Positions 38,250-52,373 of a DNA stretch of 64,000 nucleotides are shown here, one piece after another (positions within the stretch are counted from its first letter, which is position 1; every line of letters starts with the position of its first letter). The DNA lies in contig OY720103.1 in NCBI GenBank assembly GCA_963082875.1, positions 4,278,001 to 4,342,000 on the forward strand. Reading direction: 5' to 3'. The notes beneath the pieces were generated by a model, which searched no databases, was not told where the DNA came from, and worked only from the letters and a program-made list of their open reading frames with translations. The translations under genes were made by a program, and so were the position numbers. Origin of the DNA: Corella eumyota (lineage: Eukaryota; Chordata; Ascidiacea; Phlebobranchia; Corellidae).

Positions 38250-39162
38250 TCCCAACTTTAACAGTGCAGGAGCTTGCAGTAATCCTATGTCTTCATCAAA
38301 CAACTTTGATTTTACTGATTTATATCAGAACGAAGAATCATTTGATCTTTCGACTTACATCGCAGGGGCTGGCAACCTAGAGCTGTGTAACGACGACCTG
38401 TTTCAAAATCTTTTTCCACCCTCCTCCCCTCTGCCCCCCGACCTTAAAAAAGAGTCGCACGATAATTTTGATGAGGAATTAGACAGCTGGTACCAAGCCA
38501 CCACCAGTGAGCCACCTTCAAATTGTGCCTCCGCTTGCTCATCAGCTGCCACATCCCCTGTTCCATTCAATTACTACAACACTCCGCCAGTCACACCTCA
38601 ACGAGGTAACTCTCCGCACCACTTGCAGTTTGATGGACTAACCACACCGATGTCTTCCTCCAGATTTGCCCAAATGAGGAATGACTCCTCCAATAACAAT
38701 TATATCGAACATGCACTAAGTGACGAGCATTCAACAAGTGCGCAAATTATCGTTAAGCCGGATCCAGATGGCCCAGCACAGGGCAATACTTTCGCTGAAA
38801 GTGCTTTTACTGCTGTAAAACGAGAAGGATCTCCTTCTGTTGTTCCAGGATCAGTTATAACCACCAACACAGCTAAATTGGCCACAAAACGACCCTCAGT
38901 TGGCAGCAATTATGAAACCCCCGCCTTGAAGAAAGGAAAAACCCTAACCAAAGGAAGCTATGAATATCAGCAAAAACGGGAAAGAAACAATGTTGCGGTA
39001 CGCAGAAGTCGAGATAAAGCCAAAATAAAGGCGATGGAGACACAGCAGAAAGTCGAAGAGTTGTCGCAAGAGAATTCGAGGCTCCACGAAAGAGTCGCCG
39101 AGCTTTCCCACGAACTTAACACACTTAGGGATCTTTTAAAATCGTTGCCACACATGGCATAA
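38239..39162 (+). CDS. CEBP: C/EBP alpha/beta/delta-type bZIP transcription factor
   Basis: The start is the ATG at 38239; a longer frame begins with a non-ATG codon and is not used. The 307-residue intronless protein has an N-terminal activation block ESFDLSTYIAG...LCNDDLFQNLF (about 33-60) like the first transactivation element of CEBPA. It then has an acidic, Ser/Pro-rich middle with a proline-directed kinase site cluster (NTPPVTPQRGNSP, about 114-126), like the CEBPA/CEBPB phosphorylation region. Two SUMO-type KxE words (LKKE, VKREGSP) are visible. The basic region is YEYQQKRERNNVAVRRSRDK (about 242-261), and the zipper runs to LSHELNTLRDLLKSLP. It probably represents the single progenitor-type gene for vertebrate CEBPA, B, D and E; which one is closest cannot be settled by eye. 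Confidence 0.93.
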   Translation: MASDPNFNSAGACSNPMSSSNNFDFTDLYQNEESFDLSTYIAGAGNLELCNDDLFQNLFPPSSPLPPDLKKESHDNFDEELDSWYQATTSEPPSNCASACSSAATSPVPFNYYNTPPVTPQRGNSPHHLQFDGLTTPMSSSRFAQMRNDSSNNNYIEHALSDEHSTSAQIIVKPDPDGPAQGNTFAESAFTAVKREGSPSVVPGSVITTNTAKLATKRPSVGSNYETPALKKGKTLTKGSYEYQQKRERNNVAVRRSRDKAKIKAMETQQKVEELSQENSRLHERVAELSHELNTLRDLLKSLPHMA

Positions 39163-41085
39163 CAAACTAGAAAGTTTCAAGACTGTTTTATAAGTTCCAT
39201 GATTTTTTATTTTGCTTTTACTTTAACGATATCGTTCTACAAAAAAAAAGAAAAAAATTTCGTTGCATGATGTATCATAGCTTTTTATAGATTTTTTTTT
39301 GACAAACTGATTATGTACTATTTTTGATTAGTCGTAAAAGTTTTTTTTATTTTGTCGGGTTTAGTTTTTAGATTTTATAAATCGCAAAGAGTTGTTTTAG
39401 AAAATTGTTTTCTAAAAAAAAAAATATATATATATATATTTTTATTTTGGCCGACTTTTGTATGTTAAAACTACTAATATTTTTGTTAAAATAGCTTGTA
39501 AACTACCAACAATACTTTATATTTAACTAATGTGTCTATTTTTAATTAAATTCTTTTAAAAAAATATATATAAAAACTAAAAAAAATGTAAATTGGCAAC
39601 ATGTTTAAAAAAAATTTCAACTTTTTCCATGTGTTACTTTTATTCTTTCTTTTTCCTTTAATTTAATGCTAATTTATTGAATTTTAGTTCCGTGTTGTTT
39701 TTTAATTATGTAGACGTTACGGGTTTTTATTTTCTTTCTTGTTCTTAGGTAATTCTTCTTCTAGTTGTTCTATAAAATGCCTTGCTCTAATAACAACATT
39801 GTAAAAATGTTAAAATTTGCATAAATAAAAAAATGGTAATCATCACAATTTAAGTGTTGTTTACGAAAAAAATGTACAATTAAATTAAGTTTATTATTTA
39901 ATGTGTTCACTTTTGAATTTCAGCACTTTTTTGTTTGTAGAAATTTAAGTTTATTTGAGTTCATTTAGACAATATTTAGTTTTTACCGAATTCATGTTAA
40001 AATTTTGGCTTTAAAATGTACAGAAGATTTAGCTTAAAAATTGAAACGATTACAAATAATACACTTTTGTTTATCATTAATTTTCTCCACCTTATTGTTT
40101 ACATGTTATATAAATTGTCATTTTGTTTCTCATTAGCTATTAGGGTCACGTGACTATAGTTAAATGTTAAAAGTTTAAAGTAAGGCTGTCAAAATGAAAG
40201 GTCATCAGAATTTTAACTGTAGCAGCTATCAATAATGGTAAATAGAACTATTCATTAATTTCTATAGGCCTACACACAATATAAATATGTACTTTAATAT
40301 ATCGATTATATTTAATGCCTAGTGATAACCGTGTTTAATTCATCTACAAAGGCCAGTGTTCTATTTTTAAACCCAGTATTTAGTTAAACTTAAATTACGT
40401 TTTGTTATTAGAATTGACGAGGTCCGAAGTCCACAAAGGGAAAACACGCGCTGTCGAATAGACATAAAAGGAGCACAAAAACAGGTATGGTAAGGTATCA
40501 TATAATATTAAATTTACCTAGTAATAGTTAAGAATATATTTGTTTTAGCGATGATATTATTTTAACGTCGCTAGCGCTAGTTTTCGATAGCGATAACGCT
40601 AATCTAATGTTTACGTTTAAAGGCAACGGTAACCGATGTACTACGCTTCTATGCGCACGTAGTTTGTTTTACCAAGTGCTTAGTCTTACGAACTACAATA
40701 GTCATATTTGCCTCGGCGTTACCTTACTAAAAATTACCGCAGCGCTCTTGGGCCGGCCCAGATCTTGCCCGGCGCTTTATGAATATAGGTCAAACAATGT
40801 TATTCACCTGAAATTTAAATTCCAACGCCTTTATTACCTCGTAAAAGGTTGGTGACATAGAAATTTTTGGTGACACTTTTTGTAAAGGTGGTTTACGCGT
40901 ATGGGCGTGAAAAAACGTTTGTCATAGCCTACATATGTTACAGGTAATACCTAACATATTTCTCCTAACAAAATACCGACATTGTATCAAAGGTTACTTT
41001 TAATGCTTGTTGAAGAAATAATAAAAAAAAGAACAGTAAAACGAAGGCAATAATAAATAAAAAAATGTTAAATGAAATAATATTG
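39163..41085. other. Convergent spacer, C/EBP to SPIDR
   Basis: 39163 to about 39850 looks like the C/EBP 3' UTR, with AATAAA near 39825 and an (AT)n run at 39422. About 40420-40930 is distinctly richer in GC and CpG, with AGCGCTAG, GATAGCGATAACGC and GGGCCGGCCC, but has no coding signal. The rest is AT-rich and includes the SPIDR 3' UTR. Confidence 0.5.
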
Positions 41086-44000
41086 CTAAATATGGACTTC
41101 CACAGCAGATATAACTGTTTCAAAATTGCTATTTTCAGTCATGTAGACAAAACAATTTAGTGGGCCAACATTGCGGTTGTTCAACGAACCGCAGTGAAGT
41201 TTCTAAACAACAAAAATATTAGGTTCTATTGCATCATTACGAGTCAATACAGTTTTATAAATTACATTGTTCTTTTATTTTTATTACCTGAACGAAAGGT
41301 AAGTTGCATACTAACTTCCATGCTGTTTCTTGCAACAACTGTAAGACATACAAAAAAGTAAATTAATTATCCTGATAGGGTTTAAAAATGTTGATAATTT
41401 TACCTTTATTTTTACTTTAAATGTGTTATTACAAATAACAACGATTTCTAGTTGATCTTGGCTTGAGTTTTTATTATTAAACCACAGTTGAGTTCTAAAA
41501 AAATCGTAATGTTTTACTAAAAAATTATAATTTTAGACTTATAAAATGATAAAATTTTAATTAAGTTATGACATTATGTTTATGTATATGTTGGAGAACA
41601 ATATTAAACATTAATATTTTTAGCCACAGACTTAAGACATTGCATACAACTTGTGCAGGCATAATAATATCACATGACCCTTCCAATTGTTTCACATGTT
41701 ATTTCCTGGACTTATTATTGTTTTTTCCACAGCACCTTTTCACATGACTAGTTACCATTTAAATCTATTGTTAGGGGAATTGTTTTTCAGCAAAAATGGG
41801 TGTATCATGTTACTAGTCATATGCCTGGTGAGTAATCTATTCTTGTTCAAGTACTTACTTGCTGATTGTTGTCATTTCTTGATCCGGTGACTGCCTGTCA
41901 TATGATGAGTAGGTTGTCACCCCACAAATTAAACCTATTAAACAAAAAAAAAATTAAAAGGGGAAATTAAATTTGAAATAAAAAAATCTTAGGGTTTATT
42001 TAAAGAAAAAAATTAATGATACAAGAAATGCGTTAATTTTTTTTTAAATATATGCTAAATTTATGACAAATTTTTGTTTAAGAAAATAATATTTTAATTT
42101 GCTTATTTATTTTTTATAATAATTAGTAAATTAAAAAAAAAATTAATTTTTTTTTCTTTACCTTCTACAGTAACAAATGTATATGGTTGGGTTGATATAG
42201 AAATATTTTCTAATCGAGGGAGTTTTACATTAACCAACATATCTATTTTCTCCTTCTTTATGGTGGTAAATATGTTATCAGACAGCGTGTCTAATGTTGG
42301 CAGGTCTTGCGACTGTTGAAATTGTAATTTAAATAACAATAATGAAGTGCTGTATTGGTCCATGCTTAATTTGCCATCTAAAATCATAAATAGTTATTTA
42401 AAAAAAAAAAGGTTTTGTTATCATGGTTTGAATTATTATAATAAACTAGTCAATAGCCTGCCCTACAGTTGGGTTTTTAGTTGTTGAAATGTGGTCACAT
42501 ATCTAATATTAGTTCACCCTTGCACCACAAACAGCAGTTTTTTTTATGTATATATTTCCCATTAGACTCCATTATATATAAATAGATTTTATACCGGTAT
42601 TCAATTTTGAATTTTGAACTGTTGACTATTTTAAACCGCCATAAAATTGGTTTATCATTTTTCCGTTGCAGTGTAATGTTATTAAATAGTTTTGTCAAAT
42701 TACTACTGATACTAAATCATTAAGAAAAATGAATATAAATCACTCAATTTCTTTTCACCATTGAAGTCAAAATATATAAAAACATTGTTACCTCCATTGA
42801 TAGCTACATCTTTCAGCAGAACAACATTTTGATTTTTAAGCTTTTCAGAAATTCCATTTAACATAGTTATTGTTATAATGTCTTTATTCGTCGGGTCGTT
42901 TTTGTCCACAACAAACAGGTAATCATAAGTGTTATAATCAATTAATTTTATATTATTATATTTGGTGCTTTCATGAATATAAACCACTTTGCATAGAATA
43001 CTGCATCTAAAATAAAAAATATGTATTTATAGAAACTGCATAATATTAATCCCATGCTATATTCACTATAGCTATTTTAAAATTTTCGAGCTAAAAAGTC
43101 GCAGTGGCCTACAATAGATATAATAGGCAAATTTAAAGTTTTAACTTACCTATATATAGAATCTAATTTTTCTTGTTTTATATTAGAGTATTGTATAAGA
43201 TTTGGTTGTTTGTATAGAACGTCTGTATTTGTACAACCTTCCAATGTTGGCCTGTTAAGGTCACTGTAAAATGTATTTTTGTCCTGGTTTGATGTAGTTG
43301 AAAAAATTAGCTTACTTGACGAGTTTCTGGCTAATAACTTGTAACAAAAACTGGGTGGTTTAATGTTTGGTGACTTCTGAGATCCACATAGGCTCTGTAG
43401 AAACAAGAATTATTGTAAATATATATTTTAAGACTTTTTTCTTAAAGCTTGTTTTTATATATGAAATAAGGCTGCCTGCCATTAGGTCGTAGATTCGTTC
43501 TCCACTGAATTGGTATCAACCACCTACTGTTGGGTTTTGCGTTCAATCCATACTGGTTTAATATTACCAAGTTATAACTATTAACATAAAGATATTTTTG
43601 TTATTGCTTCCATCTTACCCAAGAGTCTGATTGACTGTTGATCTTCTGACTTTGGCTTTCACTGTTTTGGACTTGCTGTAAACCAAAACCATCAGAGTTC
43701 CAAACCGAATTTATTAAACTGAATAACGAAGGGCACCTGAATTACAACAAAATGTTGATGGTTTATAATATTGATGTAAGAACATATTGTAAAGCATTGG
43801 TATAGCAGTCTTTACCATAAGTTTAAATTATAGCATACATAGCTTATAGTCCAAATTACAATGCCCATCAACTTAAGTCCAAATACTAGTACCCTTTACT
43901 ATAAAATGAAAACTGGTTAATAGACAGATTTATACATATCAATATATATATATATAAATATCATCCACCAGGCTTCATTATATATGATAAACATTTGTTA

Positions 44001-47000
44001 ACTATATAATATAAATTACTGGGGCCTTGTCGTTCTTCCACTTAGATAAAGGTTTTCGAAAATAACACGCTGTCCTTCTCCATGTGTTATCAAATGCAAC
44101 CACTTCTCTTGCACAGACAGCACGGCGTCTAACTCAACTTCGAAAAACACACCAAAAGCATCTTCGCATAAAAATCTCCACCTTTAAAAAAATTCATGCA
44201 TTTTATATTATATTTATGGGCCATTTTGTTTAGTAAAATAAAGGTATATATTAAAGTAGAGTTCTTTATAAACTTTAATGGTGTGGAATTATTAAATGGT
44301 TGTTGTCGTTGGTATATTCTTTGAATGGTTGCTGCCAAACTAATAGAGTTTTCAATATTTTGTTTTTCCACTGCTCTTAACAAACTTTCGCAGTAATTAT
44401 CACATGACAATGCAGCTTCTTTATTTGCTAAAGTAGTCTGCAAAAGTAAATTTATATATAAGAATATAACATTTATATGCTTAAAATTGGTATATATGTT
44501 TTATATGTAGGGTTGTCTTACTGGATTAATGTTTGCGTTTTCATCAGTTTGTTTGTGGGTTAAAACTTGGATGTGGTTTACACATAACAACACTGGAAAG
44601 TTGTGGTTCTCTAGGTTCATGCATTTCCTAAAAAAATCAACATATTTGTTGTTTTATTACAATTTCAGGAAACACTGGTGTAAATATTTATTTGAAATGT
44701 TGTTTAAAATGTGCAAGTGCAAATTGAAACCCCCAAAACATATATCTAGTCCATATATGTATTGAATATGTATTTTAAATGCTTTAACGGGTGTCTAAGA
44801 CTAAGCCAAAGTTATAAAAATTTCCTTACAATTTGCCTGTGAAATTGACCTCTTTACATTAAGGGTAAATTAATATTTATATTTTAATGGCTTGAGTAGT
44901 TCTTACCATGGTGGAAATATAGTGAAGGTAGTTGTAAGATTTATATTATTTTCGACAATCACTTCATGCTGTAGTATTAGAGTATAAAACTGATCATTTT
45001 CCTTCACTTGATTACCCCTGTCCAATACCTATATTAAAAAAAATCTTAATTTGACAACTTCTAATGTATATAATCCTAGTTAAAAAAAATGGAAAGTTAA
45101 ATAATTTTTTATTCGTTTGTTTGTAATAAGAGTTGTGAAAAATATGTTCCTGCGTTTAATTATGAAAAATCTTATTGAATACTTTTTAAATGACCTACCT
45201 TACATTCTAACACATGAAGTATGCCTTCTTTATGGTGTGATATTGCCTTCAGTGTTAAACTATATTGAATATCTGTAAAAAAATGTTTAATAGTTAAAAA
45301 TATATGCAGGTAGTGGCAGTACTATATATATACATATATACATTGGGCTTACCTTTTTCATTTTGCTGTATGTTGGATTTGGATTGATGTTTGAATAAAA
45401 CGTAATGAGTCTTCTGCTGACGGTTTACTCTTTGAAGCTGCTCAGCGAAACCATTTCTATAATTTTGGGTCAGTTTGTTATTTAGTCTTATAACAGGTTA
45501 GATATATAAAAAAGATTAGCAAAATTACAAAAAAGTGTCATGTTTTAAGTCACTCCGTTGGGATTTTTTTATTTAAATTTAATTTAAAACCAGAGTACCT
45601 TAAATTTGATGTTTAATAACAAAAAAATTCTATTGACCATTCCATTCTTACTTTATAAACTTTTGTTTTTTTGCTGAATCATACAACGAAGCAGAAACTG
45701 AATATTCCGGTGCAGTTGTGTTCATACAATCTTCATCTATTTTCTCTATCACCCCTTCAATCCAACTTGACCCCTTGACCTTTGGCTCAAGGTCAGTCAG
45801 ACTTTCTTGGGGGTCACTTTTGTTTTGGTAGTTTGGTATTTCATCGTCTTGTGTTGAAAAAAGTGTAAGGCTGATATTCTGGTTATTCTGTGACAGCTGA
45901 AAAAATATCCGTGGCATTTTCATTAGACATAATTAAGGTAAGTTTATTAACAACTATATTACATTGCTCCACACCCCATGCCATAACTTTTGCAAACCTT
46001 TAATAGTAAATAGTAGCAGAAAGAAATGCATACAAACAGTAATATTTTTTGGTATTTTTAAAATTGTGAAGTAAGTTATACAGGACTTGGTCTATTTACT
46101 TTTAGACTCAGCATAATAATGATAATTTGCAGGCTATATGGTAAGCATACAGTATGTGTGGTACATTGCACATTTGTAATAATACATAATAATGAAAATG
46201 ACTTTTTGATTATTATTTTCATTTTAAAATTGTGTAAATGCTTACTTGTTGTTCTTGTTCAGTTTGTGTAGTAACAACATCAATTTCTTGTTGAGTTAAA
46301 TCAAGCAGAGATTTGTCGTCCCCAGATGTTGACCCAAATTCGTTTACAATTTCTTCATCACTCTCAATCTAGATTTAACAGTAAATCAAAATTAAAGGAA
46401 CCAAAAAAGCAGAAATTCGGAAACAAATTTTCTTGTTATGATTTCTATAACGTAACATTGCGATTTTAATTTTTGTTAAATAACTCACCAATGGGATTGC
46501 CAGAGGTGTATTGTCCAAACCAGAGGGTTCAAAACTGGTTTCGTTATTTGCATGCAATGAAAAATAACTTTTCTCTGCAAAACTTGATCTATTTAAACCT
46601 AAAAAATTTTCAAAATTGATGTTTTACCATAAACATCACATATTTTTTAATGATTTTTCTTTTTATACCTGGTGTTATTGGACTTATGGCAAGCAAGGAT
46701 TTTATCCGTTTTCGTTTTCTTGCTGTTGAAAATCTATAAGGTGTTTGGGATAATATTGGACTACCTAAATACCCACAAGTTTGTTTTAATTAACTATCAA
46801 CAAAAAAAATTAGTTTGTTTATTTTTTAGTAAAAATTGTATTACCTGATGGTGTTCTCTTTACCAGACTGCCACTTCTGCCAGTAATATTTGTTCTTTTA
46901 GTTGTTGAACTATGTAAGATAGGACTTGATGACACATTGTCATTTAAATCTGGTAATACCAAGAAAACTTGTTGAAATATCCATAATCAACTTTTACTGT

Positions 47001-47565
47001 ATAACAATTTGGTTATAGGTTCAGGGTTAGATTCCCACTGCCTCATTTCAAAGTAATCTTAAGTAAGGCAAGGTTGATATAATATGTATATATATAAGAG
47101 CATTACCTTCCAAATCAAATTGAAGTTTTACTTTCCTTGCATTTTCCTCTTCACTCGAACTCCAGTTATTAATACTTCCATCTTGGGAAGCTTTTAACTC
47201 ACTATTATCTAAACATTTATATTGTTACTTGTGACACAATTTTCGCAATTGCCAACTGCTTATTTGCGGATACTACTATGAGTTAGGGTAAGCAGGTTAT
47301 AGTTTAAGTTAGAAGTGGTATTATTGGCATAGGCACATTGCTAACAAAGGGTATAATGTACATTTTCACTACTACCTGCAGGTCGTCTTAATTTAAGTTC
47401 AGTAATATTTTTTTGTTTTTTACCTGTTTTTAAAAGATTCGTCGATCTTCGTTTTCGTCTTTTTCTTTTAGGGGTTTCAGACAAGGCCAGTAAATCCGAG
47501 AAATTGTTTTTATATCCTTCCCAATCTTTTATAGGAGTAACTAAACTACATTTATTCTTTTTCAT
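41086..47565 (-). CDS. SPIDR: SPIDR-like DNA repair scaffold (about 20 exons)
   Basis: Vertebrate SPIDR links BLM and RAD51/FIGNL1 in homologous recombination. The N-terminal exons (47565 to about 46246) are charged and low in complexity: MKKNKCSLVTPIKDWEGY, RKRKRIKSLLAISPITPG, SDEEIVNEFGSTSGDD. The C-terminal half matches human SPIDR block by block, recalled from memory. CEDAFGVFFEVEL aligns with its QDACGMFGEVHLEF, CPSLFSLINSVW (43720) with IFSLIDTLW, IKPPSFCYKLL (43360) with LPPPALCYIL, CSILCKVVYI (43010) with CSFYARVIYQ, and VGPLNCFV (41150) with VGLLNCFV near the end. These are the OB-like segments. Overall divergence is strong, and a zinc-type CxxC block of the vertebrate protein is not clear (exon near 41840-41937 has GLICGV only). 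The stop is at 41086. Exon joins are approximate. Confidence 0.75.
42440..42592 (+). repeat. Interspersed repeat family B, SPIDR intron
   Basis: AAACTAGTCAATAGCCTGCC and the following CTACAGTTGG match the start of the copy at 6778 almost base for base. ATGTGGTCACAT, CACCACAAACAGCAGTTTTT and ATTAGACTCCATTATATATA complete the order. Confidence 0.65.
43915..44008 (+). repeat. Interspersed repeat family B, 3' fragment
   Basis: It starts ACTGGTTAATAG, skips the middle, and ends TATCATCCACCAGGCTTCATTATATATGA, the family's usual end. Confidence 0.4.
47020..47090 (+). repeat. Possible SINE head fragment, SPIDR intron
   Basis: GGTTCAGGGTTAGATTCCCACTGCC resembles a tRNA B box with its 3' flank as in the SINE heads. 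It is short and no body is seen. Confidence 0.35.
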
Positions 47566-47832
47566 GGTTAATAGCTTTAAAATACCATTTTTTGCGTTTT
47601 GCTATTATAAAAATAGGGTAATCACCCGGTAAAATGTTTCTCGTTGTAGCGACTGCTGTTTACAGTGTTGTCATCAATTTTATCTTGCTTTTAGAACGAT
47701 AATATTTTGTTTTAATCCAGCAATTTTACTACAAAACAACAGTTCTAGATAAATAAAACGTTTTTAAACGATATATTAATATATTATTTTATTCAAGTAA
47801 TACATAAATAAAGAAATTGACTGCGAATTAGT

Positions 47833-49397
<1,565 letters not shown>

Positions 49398-52373
49398 CTA
49401 AATACATTCCCCGTTTTGACATTTTTGCGTAGACTCGCAGCACGTGTAATATTCCTCATCATAAGCACAGCAAGGTTGATCCGGAGGACATGGGTTATCT
49501 TGGCAAGTTAGGGGTTGTGGTTGGGGTATGGGTGGGTCAAAGGCGCAGTAGGACCCTTTGCACTTCGTATTTTCTGATATTGTAGCGACAAAAAGTTCAA
49601 GAACTGAAGTATGTTGCATAGGAGCGGAGTAGTTAAAAGGCCCCATAAAGTCTATACCGAAAACCTAGTAAGAATTAAGTAAAGATTAAATTCACATTTT
49701 AGGAAAAGTTTTTAAAAACAGACATTTTAGGAAAAGTTTTTAAAATTAGGGGCAGTTTAAAAAAATTATAACGGACATTTTAAGGGCAATTTTAAAATAA
49801 TATTTTTCATTGAGTTTTTTTTACCGGTCCAGACGACAATTTTCGGAGTGATGGCCCGTCTTTATATACAATCGTGCAATTCTCAACGCTGGGTTCGCAC
49901 CGATTCTTTGACCACACGGTGTCGGCATTAAGCTGCAAAAAGTCGGTGTAGGTCTTCATATTACTGTCCCAGGTTTTGTCTTTGGTTTGTCTTGTGTAAT
50001 CTATGAGGTAGCGAAGATTTCGTAGGAAAATGCCTTTAAACATTAGAGCATCGTCGTCGCAGTTTGGCGAGCAGTATTCGATCAAAATTCCATTTCTGGT
50101 AACAAAAGAATGCATGTTTCATACTAACTGTAAAAAAGTTGACCTCACTAATTAAACATAGGGTAACTTATGTGGCCTTGACCTATCCTTGATTTAACAG
50201 TTTTTTGATCGCTTAAAATTTAAGCCTGTCCATTTTGGTATCTAGGACTTGGCTGCAGTAGGAATTGTGCCTATAACCTCAAGAATTGATAATTGGTCAT
50301 TTAATCATAGCGACCATTACCACTACCAGACATTTATGCTCTGGAAAAAATAAATTAATTTTAAGCAAACAATGTTACTTTGTCGAATTCTTGATGGCTG
50401 CTATGGCTATCTTATGAGCTAATGGTATCAGGTCTTTTGTTCTGTTCAACGCTTGAGCAGCTTCTATCATTCCACCTAAATATAATCAGAAATTGATATG
50501 TAGAACAAACTTGATTCCTAATATGTTTTTTTACGTTTATTAATGGTATTAATATACAAGGTGTTTTATAGTAAAGTAAAATATAGGGGACGATGTTTAT
50601 ATATTATACCTAAGAGAAGTTTGCTACAATTTGTTAAATTTTTGAGCTTTTTGTCAAATTTAAAAAGTGTTTAACAGTTTAATGTACTGTTATTAAACAT
50701 CTTTTTTACCTATCATTAACCCCAAGTTGTAGGTTGGTCCAAACACTCGGTTGCTTGTACAATTAAAGTTCACTCCATCTGCTACCAAGTGTGTTTCATT
50801 GTCAACTAAATTACTTACTTCAATAAACTGTAAAAGGTCAAAAGGTTAATGTAATACGCACTTGGGTAATGTTTTATACAAATATTGAAATCACGTAGCT
50901 ATACATAAACATCATATATATTTATATATATTTCGTCTGCCTTTTGTTATGTCAAGTTAAGTGTGACTTCGTAAATATCATTATTGACGTTATTAAAAAG
51001 AACACACCTACTTACTTGTAAGGTTTTCTTTATGAGTGGAATAAGGGTTTCATTTTTAGTGAGGCGATACAGCCTTCCTCCTAGCTGAAGCATTTGAGCG
51101 TTCTCGACAGCTTGTTTGCCACCCAAAGTCTGTAAACGAATATACGAAAAATTAACCAAGTGAGGTTATAAGCTGACATTTTGTTAGGTCCTAGGCTAGT
51201 CAGGCCTGAAGTAGATGTCATATCTTATAAGCTATGCTTAGAGCAATATTCACACAAATTTTATTTAAGGTGGGCAAATTTTACATCTTAAGTTAAAACA
51301 TATTTTGATTTTGCGTTTATCTTACTTGATCAAACCAAAAACCACCGCCGCAGGCTCCACTATAATCCCATCCATATTCCCAAATCCAATCATAAATTCG
51401 TTGCGCTTCAGATAAAAACCCATATGCGTTTGTAGGTGGGTCCTGCACAGGTCCTAATGCCTAAACACATAACATTTTTATCTATTTTTCTTGTTTGTTT
51501 TTTGGTATGTGTTAACTTAAGATGATGGATGATATTTATTTAGCTTTTTATTACAACTATATTTGAATGGTATATTTAGGCACTTGGCCTTTTAAAATAT
51601 TGATGTAATATGGTTTTAAGAAATTTTGGCTAAATTTTAACTTTTAAGGCCTGTAATTTTGACAAATATATTGTCCAAATTTTTTCATAATGTATAGTTG
51701 ATTATTTGCCTCGTGTATTCTTGTGTAGCTTAGACCATACCATGCCATATCATCATATGAAGGTTGAGGGTAATACGCTTCAACTAAACTATACACTTCA
51801 CGTAAAGAACTCGTCAGCGCTGTTTTATACCTGTTATGTACAAATAAATCAAATCTTTTTTAAACGCTAAAATTTACCAATGTTTCCCCCCGAAAAGTAA
51901 GTTTGAGAAATATTTAAATGTGTAGTATACATTTTAACGAAGCTACCAAAGGTAATATATTTAGTTAACATGGTCATTAAAATACATTGAGTTGTTTCCG
52001 TAAATCATGAAGTTGGCCAGCGGCTCTAACACTGCACCATCCTGCCAAAATCCATCAAACCCATTCCAGGTTTGGTAACTAAACAAGCCAGCGATAGGGG
52101 AAGGGTACCAGTTGTATTGTAAAGCATAAGCACTTAAACAAGACCTAAATGCGCCAACGTCGCCTCCAAACATAGACAGAGTACAAACCGTTGTTTCGTT
52201 TGCTAAAAACGTCGTTATACAAAAGTTAGGGTTTATCAATATTTTGTATGGTTTAATTTAGGGCTAGTTTTCTTACCTATATCATTTGTATTCTTTTCAA
52301 ATGTGATAGAACCGTTGGCTTCTTGAAAAACTAAACATATAAACACCTGACAAATAAAACTTAACCACTTCAT
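49398..52373 (-). CDS. Secreted GH76 alpha-1,6-mannanase-like enzyme with Cys-rich tail
   Basis: GH76 enzymes cut alpha-1,6-mannan and are best known from bacteria and fungi. The start at 52373 gives a signal peptide (MKWLSFICQVFICLVFQEANG). About nine exons follow. LFSYQTWNGFDGFWQDGAVL lies at 52040-52110. The paired-Asp motif SYDDMAWYGLSYTRIHEA is at about 51740, where the two adjacent Asp match the catalytic pair of the family. The Gly-rich CGGGFWFDQ is near 51350, then AVENAQMLQLGGRLYRLT and DDDALMFKGIFLRNLRY near 50050. All are family signatures in the right order. After the barrel comes a Pro-rich linker (PPIPQPQP) and a tail with eight cysteines including two CC pairs (PCCAYDEEYYTCCES), ending KCQNGECI at 49398; it looks granulin- or knottin-like. 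Ordinary spliceosomal introns show that it is a resident gene. Substrate is unknown. Confidence 0.85.
49694..49795 (+). repeat. 28-bp tandem repeat in GH76 intron
   Basis: ACATTTTAGGAAAAGTTTTT recurs at 49694 and 49722, with a diverged third unit near 49773. Non-coding. Confidence 0.7.
50135..50335 (-). repeat. Degenerate tRNA-derived SINE, GH76 intron
   Basis: Reversed body-like GGCCTTGACCTATCCTTGA and a reversed head with GCAGTAGGAATTGTGCC and CATTACCACTACCAGAC are in family order, but heavily diverged. Confidence 0.45.

Noticed and set aside
49398-52373. GH76 gene as bacterial or fungal contamination
   Set aside because: It has several introns with the same AT-rich style as its neighbours, an embedded SINE, and sits among tunicate genes.
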